This document shows positions 56,744-64,000 of a stretch of DNA of 64,000 nucleotides, one piece after another (within the stretch, counting starts at the first letter, position 1; the number at the start of each line of letters is the position of its first letter). The position numbers were made by a program, and so were the translations under genes. Under the pieces are notes generated by a model, which did not search any database, had not been told where the DNA came from, and saw nothing but the letters and a program-made list of their open reading frames with translations. The DNA comes from Agapanthus africanus (lineage: Eukaryota; Streptophyta; Magnoliopsida; Asparagales; Amaryllidaceae), in the NCBI GenBank assembly GCA_030015575.1, contig JASDDO010000006.1:207643632-207707631 (forward strand), written 5' to 3'.

Positions 56744-58974
56744 TGTAGGGTTCCTAGGCACTCTCAAGAGGTCTCACAAGGCATCAACCATGCCAATTTG
56801 TAAAGTTAGAAGTGCCGAGAAACTCTAATACGGATCGTTAACTAGAAATTTAGGCGATAAATGAAACTAGTTAACATTTTAACTAAGTAAACAAACATAC
56901 AACCTTTGTAGATCCGTTTCTTCACCTCCTAGGCTCTGTGATGAAGTCCTCTCCTCTGTCCAAATCGAACCATGACTCTAGCATCGGCTTCATCGGAGAA
57001 AAGCGGGCTAGGTCATCGACGACGATGCCGAAGATGATCTACGTCGAGGCATCGCTAGATCAAGCTCCAACTTCACCAAGTAAAGAAAACTTGTGAAGGA
57101 AACACCTTATACTACTTGGCAAGAGGTAGAGGATGAAGAAATAGGAAGTGGGTTCACTTTAGAATTGGATTTCTCACTCATTTCATCAAGTCACCATTGA
57201 TGAAGTAAAGCTTTCTTCATTGAAGAAGATGAAGAAGAAGAAGATAATGATATGATAAGTTAATTAGAATAATAAAGAAAAAGAATACTTATCATAACAT
57301 TAACTATAGTTAGGTGTAGAGAATTGACTAAGGTTAAAAGAATGGTTAGGGTTAAGCTTGAAGACAAAATGGTCATATGGTCAAATCTTCATGAAGCTTC
57401 ATCAAGCTTCATGAAAGAAAGAAAGAAAGAATGAAACCATTCTGTTTTCTTTTGTCATTTCATTTTCATCCAAAATAAAAAGATAAATGAATGGACAAAT
57501 AAATAGAAACCTTAACCATTTACTTAACCTAGGTTTAATTCTTTACACAAACCAATTTTGCATGCATCATCAAACATGATACAATCGAGTGCACAAAAGT
57601 ATATCACATATACAATGTGTACATCCGAGTGAGAATATCCATTTAAAATGAACCAATACTAGTTAATGCAAAGTGATATATCAAATATATAATTATACAT
57701 TAAATCATTAAATCAACACTTGATTCAATGATCCGGTCATATCGCATATAACCGACTAGTATCCAATGTATCAGCTTATCGAATCAACCCTCGATTCGAT
57801 AACTAGGTTATATCGCATATAACCATTCGATACATACATCGCGAGAATGGAATACGGTATCACATACACGCATTATTCTCGGTCCCGCACATATCTCATA
57901 TGCGCTCCTATTTCGTTTCACTTGAGCCAGGAAACCTCTGTGTAGGACTCTAAAGACTCGTCAATACGCCGGCAGCAGGTGATGATCATATCAAACACCC
58001 ACAAGCCGCAAGCGGTCTGCTAAACGTAACGTCCACTCGGGTATTGAGCGATCAGAAGATCGACGAGCAAGCCCTCTCACACTCCTGTGTATCCAACCAG
58101 TAACACTTACCGTACAGTCCGGTCTGATCGTCTGATATGTCGCATATCTTGCCTAGGGGTGGTAAACGTCAGACCCCAATAGCTCGATAAGTCGTGTCGA
58201 TATGAGGTCTATAACAATTCGAGAAACTACTGGTAACACTTACCAGTAAATCTCAGCAACCCTGGCCAGGGATTTCCTGTTATAGCCAATCGATCACAGC
58301 GCAACATCAACCCCCTATACCGGGAGAGACGAATCCCCTCCTATCGCTCATTGCCTCCATGTGATTCGGGACTGTACCCAAAAGCCACCGTTTTGCATGT
58401 CCTCTTGGACGTGGTAAGGTGGAAATCAAAGCACAGTGGGAACCACACAAGACTCTATGACGATCTCGGGTCAATAGACTACTCTGTACCAGTGTCACCA
58501 GAGAACTGCCATCTGACGTAAGGTATAATACCATCTGGGAGTTCTCGGCGAGTCCGTCCAGTGTACCCAGTCTCCACTGAGCACCCGTATATCATCTCCG
58601 ATGTCAAACACCAATGGATATAGGATCATCCATCGCCCATCTGTATGGGTCGAGAAGGTATACGCTAGTCTACACCGGTATATCGATGCCCCATCTCGAT
58701 ACACCCACGACTAGGGACCTTGAAGGATGTACTTATGGACTACCATGTCCCCACTAGTATGATCCGCATCATAGTCCAGGTAGTCAAGTACACATCCTAA
58801 GGGCTTTACCAACATGTAACAGAGAGACAATCAGTGTACACGTTAAGGTAAAGGGTAACCAGATAGCATACTATCATGTCGAGCAAGAAAGTCCTCCCTA
58901 TATATGTCCCAGCATCCACTACAATATACATCCTATGTACAGTAATGGCCTCTAGGGCATACATATAACTAACA
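56744..58974 (-). repeat. 3' LTR of family II element II-B
   Basis: This 2231-bp LTR runs from TGTTAGTTATATGTATGCCC to CCTACA on the minus strand. GGTAT (56739-56743) is the expected left TSD. Its partner is outside the window. Three imperfect repeats of an ATATCGCATATAACC motif lie near 57740-57820. Confidence 0.92.
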
Positions 58975-60285
58975 ATCTCCCACTTGCACTAGGGCCATCT
59001 GATAACAGTGGTTGTAGTATCACATACTCAACCATCCCATAAAAGTCTCTTTCTGGGAATAGGCCTTCGTTAGTGGATCCGCCGTGTTGTCCTCCGAGTC
59101 TGCTCTCCTAACCTCGATCAGCCTGGAGATCAACCATCTCCATGATCAGGTGATACTGCCCTAGAATATGTCTGGATCACTGATGGGACGGACGTTCCTT
59201 GGCATAAGCCACAACTCCATTGTCACACAATGGGAGGAACTAAGTTCATCTCATGAACAAATATACATCCAGACTGCCTCTTTGGTAGCATCTTAAGTAG
59301 CGATGTATCCAGCCTTTATCGTCTAGTATGTCACGGTATCTAGCTTGGAACTCTTCCAACATACCGTCCCTCTACTGAGGGTAAAGACAATTCCTGCGAC
59401 TGACATTCAGTCGTCTTTATCACCCTGGAACCCTTCCAGTGATTCTCCCCAGGATCAATTGATATCATCTCACTATAACTAGTGAGAATCCTAACATCCA
59501 ATTAAATCTATCTCATAGATCCAAAACTCTGGATTTAGGAGGTATCATGTTGATCCTACATGGAGAATCATTGTGATAAGCGGAGATTGATCGAGCGTAG
59601 CATAGGAAACTACTTCCCTATCAAGAGTATGTCATCCACGTACTCTACGAGGATCGCCACCATACTCCCTACTACCTTTTTGTATATACAAGGTTCATCT
59701 ACCATTTTGATGATGTCAAACTGTTTGACTAACTCATCAAAACAGATGTTCCAACTCCGCGATGCCTGCTTTATCACATAAAACATCTTGCTCACGTTTC
59801 CGCTGCTCCCACTGTTTACGAAGCCCTCTGGCTGTGTACTTATAGACGCCCTCTTCTAAAATATCATTTTAGAAAAGCTGTCATGACACCCAACCACCAG
59901 ATATCGTAGTCATGGTATGTAGCCGTGGCAAGTAGGATCTGGATGGACTTAAGCATAGCTACTTGAAGAGGTTTCACCACTATCCACGCCTGGTTGATGA
60001 TGAAAACCTTTAACAAGTCTAGCTTTGAAAGTCTCAACCTTTCCATGTACACCAAGTAATCTTCTCAAGATATACTTGCTCCTGATGGGGATTTAACCCT
60101 TCAGATATAGCAATCAAAGTCCATACTTTGTTGGTGTATAAGGATTCCATCTCAGATCGATAAGCATCCAGCCATTCTTACAGAGTCTTACTCCTGATGG
60201 CCAGCTCGAAGCTAGTTGGGTCATCATCTCATGATGCAATCCTCGCTTCCACTGTCATAGAGAAACCGAAGTATCTCTCAGGTGG
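58975..60285 (-). pseudogene. pol: Decayed reverse transcriptase and RNase H (element II-B)
   Basis: The minus strand keeps KQASRSWNICFDELVKQFD and EYVDDILLIGK (59610-59795) and VAMLKSIQILLATATYHDYD (59864-60055), all homologous to II-A pol. The frame is broken between them and throughout the RNase H part (59090-59480). The segment near 60270-60285 is the empty site for the family L insertion of II-A. Confidence 0.82.
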
Positions 60286-61062
60286 GTGAGGAACCCTACT
60301 AGATCAGCGGAGAGGCTGAGGTTCGTTGGATTCTACTGAATCCTTCGGTTCTACCAAATCATTTGCTGTAGTTTGTATAGCTGAAACACTTCCAGTTCTA
60401 CATAACCGATCTTGCCTCGATCTTGTCCGGATTTTGCTTTTAGACATAGGCCGTACAACCCCAAATCTTAACCAATTTAAGATATGGGCTCTTCCCATTC
60501 CATATCTTATATGGAGTAGTAGGCAACTGATTTGATTTGAACCCTATTTAGTAGGTATGCAGCTTCTCAAGTGCATAACTCCCAAAAGAAAATAGGTAAC
60601 TCAGTAGTACTCATCATAGAGAACACCATATCAAATAGGGTGTGACTGCTCCGCCCCGATATACCAACGTGCTTTGGTGTATACGGAGGAGTAATGCTGA
60701 GAGAGAATCTCATTCTCCTTTAGAATAGTCCAGGATTTCCGTGCTCAAGTATTCTCCTCCTCGATCACATCAAAGGAGATAATACTTATACCCGTATTTT
60801 GGTTCTCTACATCTAACTTATATTCTGTGAATATCTCAAAAGATTCGGACTTGTGTTTCAACATGAACATATGTCTAAATCTTGAGAGATCATCAGAGAA
60901 CGTAATGAAGTATAAAGAACCAGTCTTGGCATGTGTAGACAGGGGACCTACATACATCAACATGTATCATCCCAAGAGTTCATTAACTCTTTCTCTGTTT
61001 CCAATAAACAGAGCTATGGTCATTTTATCTTTGTGACATGACTGGCGAGTTTCACAAGATGT
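60286..61062 (-). pseudogene. pol: Decayed integrase (element II-B)
   Basis: Residues SLYFITFSDDLSRFRHMFML and KHKSESFEIFTEYKLDVENQ (60745-60963) match the integrase core of II-A. The SDRGGEY motif is degraded (SFDVIEEENT). The linker end is readable at 60304-60498 with frameshifts. It is non-functional. Confidence 0.82.
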
Positions 61063-61781
61063 AAATTCAAACTGATTTAAATATGCATCTAAATGTTACT
61101 CCAGCTAGTCGGGTCGCATTGATATGACCTAGTCTACAATACCTCAAGAAGGATCCGTTCATTTCTGAACTCTTCCTCTTGTGTGTGTTCAGTATACTAA
61201 GAACTATAGTTTGATTTAGAACGTCAATGCTTTTAGATAACATGCCTGAACCGATCAACTTTTGATATAGGAAATGTTCAAAACATTATCCAACAATAAA
61301 AAATTTTATCATTTCTTTACTAATAAAGAAACTGATATGATTTTGTATATCAGGTTCGGTATCTAATAGCATTTGTTCAGAATCAATGTACTGATAATAC
61401 AGGGTGACAGTGACCGACAGACTTGGCTGCAACTCTTGCCCCGTTTTCTGCCTCATGAAACTTATCACCCGTTCTCAGTTCTCTACCTTTCTGTAGCCCT
61501 ATATAACAGATTACATGTCTGGGATCCTGATCCGGTATCAAATACCCAGGACGTAGAGGATACTGAGAAACAGTTCTTTGTAATGAACACACCCGAAGAT
61601 GATGCATCAGCATGCACTCTCTTCGTTTGGGCGGCACGGGAAATCTGGTATTCCCCTTATTTCCTGCTCTGTCTTATAACTATTATAAGTTAGAGCGGGA
61701 CCAACGTTCCCCAGCTCAGTAAAACAAGCGGGTTCGGTCAATATTCCGTATTATTATCTTGATTAAGGCGTGATATGGTCG
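61063..61781 (-). pseudogene. pol: Decayed protease and pre-integrase (element II-B)
   Basis: YCRLGHINATRLAG (61067-61258, pre-integrase motif) and RKSSEMNGSFL match II-A. At 61383-61637 the protease region is readable (YLIPDQDPRHVICYIGL corresponds to VLDTGSGSHICNMLHGL in another frame). It is non-functional. Confidence 0.78.
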
Positions 61782-61806
61782 CTACCAGGAGAGAGAGAGA
61801 GAAGAA
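61782..61806 (-). other. Polypyrimidine tract plus AG (possible 3' splice site), element II-B
   Basis: The minus strand reads TTCTCTCTCTCTCTCCTGG, then TAG and CGACCATA. It has the same layout as I-C and II-A. Confidence 0.42.
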
Positions 61807-62224
61807 AACACTCAGCGTGCGCTCTTGCAAGAATAGATTGGTTATTATTTTATCTAATCAGGATGGCTCCCACTGCTTTTTATCAAATCTTCCTTCAAAC
61901 CTTAAAAGGAAAGACTAGCCGGGATTAATTACACACTACAAGTTCGCCAATCTTTCAGCCAGGCCAGTGTCGGTACTTTGAGGGAGGTCCCCCATGCTTT
62001 CACACGAACCTAATTAATGTAAACCTCGTTTTCCCAGAGGCGTAACCTCGTTAACACCTTTCTAGACACCTACTTGATCGGCTAATTGTAATGTATAAGA
62101 CTCTCCCAGGAGTAACAATTACTCGCAGCGGGTATCGGGATCCAACTATCTCATAGAAGGTATGCAATCTCATTGCAAATTTCAACACTTGAAATTCCCG
62201 ATAATATTTTGCCCCTAGCAGCTA

Positions 62225-62426
62225 TATGACCTTAACATAGTCAACAAATCATAAGTGCTAGTCAAGTTCAACCCGTCATTTCCCGATTGAATTAAACCAC
62301 CCGCACGACCTTTAACATAGTCAACAAAGTCGCACGACTACCCTAATCCAATCACATCATATGCTTATGCAGATAAGCACTAATTAGCTACCGCACACTA
62401 CGCCTTAACATAGTCAACAAACGTAG
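62225..62426 (-). other. Three consecutive hairpins with a shared core, element II-B
   Basis: The stems are TATGA/TCATA (62225-62229 with 62249-62253), CGAC/GTCG (62306-62309 with 62329-62332) and CTACG/CGTAG (62398-62402 with 62422-62426). On the minus strand each encloses TTG-TTGAC-TAT-GTTAA-GG or AG. The apical loop is TAT in all three, one base shorter than in the other two elements. Confidence 0.78.
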
Positions 62427-62459
62427 CACGAAATCTAACTAGTACTTATCTGAAATGAC

Positions 62460-62800
62460 GGAGGGCTACGACAGGTTTTTCTGAAAACCTATTGCGTAAT
62501 GAACTTGATATCGTTGTAGAATCAAATGATTTTGAAATGGAGTGTTTTTCAGGCTTTTCTAGTTTTGCTAAAGGAGTCACTCCCGGTGAAGGGATCGTCG
62601 GTCCTTTCCTCGTCGAATGAGGTGCGGGATATATCATATATATCACTGTGCAAAGCAGAACTCTTAAAAGCAATCAAAAGACAAACCGAGTGTGTAGCAT
62701 CTGCCAGTTATTACTAAAGGAGTCACTCCCGGTGAAGGGATCTCGGTCCTTTCCTCATCGAATAAGGTGCAGGATATATCATATATACCGCTGTACAAAG
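62460..62800 (-). repeat. Twin structured repeat and GGTTTT hairpin, element II-B
   Basis: GGTTTT/AAAACC lies at 62474-62489. Two hairpin units follow: AAAGGA (62570-62575 and 62716-62721) pairs with TCCTTT (62602-62607 and 62747-62752). Compared with AAAGAG/CTCTTT of II-A, two base pairs in each unit have changed on both sides. Confidence 0.78.
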
Positions 62801-63750
62801 CAAGAACTGTAGCTACCTATTTTATTTTTGAAATTCGATTCTACAACATCTTAGGTTTCTTTTATTTCATTAATCTCATTAATGAAGTCCCATCATTTAA
62901 AGTATCTAAACATCACAGATAAATACGACGTACACTTATGCCATCCGCATTCGCCTCGATGTCCCTTCGTGCACCGTTAGGTTAGGTAACTAACGACAGA
63001 GCGGGGCAGGGCTAGCGCGGGTGTAAAACATAAGTAACATCTATATAATATATCATATATACTATATATTGTATCTATCATAGAACATCACATGATCACA
63101 TCACATATATCGCAGCAGAAGAAACATATGAAACATTGGATATACTAGGACGTCCGTGTTTTCAATACGAGCCAGTATAAAACACGGATTCCACGGTCGT
63201 GATGAATAGCCAAACCCACACCCCTAGACCCCTACGAGAGCGGCAAGCAACCCTACTAATTCTAGAGTTAGGAGACCCGGACTCGACTCCTCGAGTTGGT
63301 CTCCCACTGGACTCCAGAACCCGGTTACTTGTGCCCTCCTCCTTGGGTCTATCCTAGTGCAGAAAAGTAAATAATATACAAAAGGTGACTACTTCCGCAA
63401 CCTGGAAGTGCCCCAATAAAAGAATATTACATACAAGTTTTTACATGAATGAAATTGAAAAACACTCATCTCACATAAAAACCCCCGGCTATTCAAACAC
63501 GACGATCCAATATAACATATCCAGCAACACATAACATCACATGTCATCAACGTAAGTAAATATGCGCATCCCAATTGTCGTTGACATATAGCAACGAAAC
63601 CGGCGATATCACATATTACACTTACGGTCACAGAAAAGAAAGTGTAAAACTACAACAGTTGGAATCCGCAACCACCTCAGACATCGCATGCCTGACCAAA
63701 TGAATTCCTTAGACATCGCATGCCTAACAATTATAAACCCCGCATTTTAG
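62801..63750 (-). other. Leader of element II-B, proximal part
   Basis: It contains the CGTTAG/CTAACG hairpin (about 62977-62998), TCCGTGTTTT/AAAACACGGA around GAGCC (63153-63162 with 63179-63188), and GAGACC/GGTCTC with inner ACTCGA/TCGAGT (about 63270-63303). It follows the II-A leader to about 63720 and then diverges. No gag is seen, and no primer-binding site is reached. Confidence 0.6.
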
Positions 63751-64000
63751 TCTCAAAATCGAAAACTCTTTTCAATATCAAGTCGGGGAATTCAACAGGA
63801 TTCCCGACATTCTGATCGAATGCTCGTCGCAAACTTTAGTAGGCGGCCGCACCCCCGACGCCGTCGACAAAGTGCACCAAGGCAGAACACCGCTGCCGCG
63901 AGCACCCGAATGGATGCTTTCGGCGACGGGGTTCTCCTACAGTCACTTGGTCGGGGCTATGGAGTGAGGCTGTCTATTAAGTTTACCCGGCGAGTATCCG
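63751..64000 (+). other. GC-rich unidentified sequence at the window edge
   Basis: From about 63810 the composition becomes clearly GC-richer than the surrounding retrotransposon sequence, and similarity to the II-A leader stops. A plus-strand frame from an ATG near 63821 stays open to the window end (about 60 codons, arginine-rich at first, with a second methionine in MDAFGDGVLLQSL). I do not recognise it. It could be the edge of another element or a host gene fragment. Confidence 0.3.

Noticed and set aside
63751-64000. Ribosomal RNA fragment at the GC-rich edge
   Set aside because: I could not match it to conserved plant 18S, 5.8S or 26S segments that I know, so it is left as unidentified.

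Overview
The window is plant nuclear DNA made up entirely, or almost entirely, of nested LTR retrotransposons. I see no host gene, rRNA gene, tRNA gene or CRISPR array. The plant assignment rests on Ty1/copia pol fragments of the Angela/BARE/Tork type, primer-binding sites complementary to the initiator tRNA-Met 3' end (TGGTATCAGAGC), 5-bp target-site duplications (TSDs), and LTRs of 2-5 kb. The species cannot be told from the sequence. Almost every open frame is a pol relic or a chance frame in an LTR.

I use three working family names. Family I is copia-like, with LTRs of about 2.1-2.3 kb that start TGTTGGAGATAG and end CTTACA. Family II is copia-like, with LTRs of about 2.2 kb that start TGTTAGTTAT and end CCTACA. 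Family L consists of LTRs of 4.2-4.7 kb that start TGTAAC and end GTGACA, with no recognisable coding domain; it looks like a LARD (large retrotransposon derivative).

Layout. 1-2372 and 11992-12502 are one old family I internal region (+), split by a structurally complete family I element on the minus strand (I-C, 2373-11986, TSD GTTGT). 12503-17460 is a tandem of two family I LTRs separated by a 443-bp internal remnant. 17461-47425 is one family II element on the minus strand (II-A). It is interrupted by a complete family L element (20661-31537, TSD CTCTC), a family L solo LTR (32441-37115, TSD AATGG/AATAG) and, inside its 5' LTR, another solo LTR (40963-45599, TSD TGGAA). 47426-48363 holds older LTR debris. 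48364-52571 is a third solo LTR (TSD TTACA). 52599-56743 is part of a further family I element (I-D, minus), into which a second family II element (II-B, minus) is inserted from 56744 to about 63750. The last 250 bp are GC-rich and unidentified.

The most unusual signal lies in the untranslated region between the primer-binding site and the protease of elements I-C, II-A and II-B, where gag would be expected. This 0.9-1 kb holds a series of hairpins conserved between the two families. Three consecutive hairpins carry the same core, whose apical loop is element-specific (ATAC in all three of I-C, CTCC in all three of II-A, TAT in all three of II-B), on different, compensated basal stems. Next come two copies of a hairpin whose stem also changes by compensation, then further stems. 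A polypyrimidine tract ending in AG precedes the start of pol in all three. No gag frame is visible. I-C has almost identical LTRs (about five substitutions in 2.1 kb) but a wrecked pol, and family I copies share one frameshift. This suggests a gag-less, structured-RNA lineage moved in trans by other elements.
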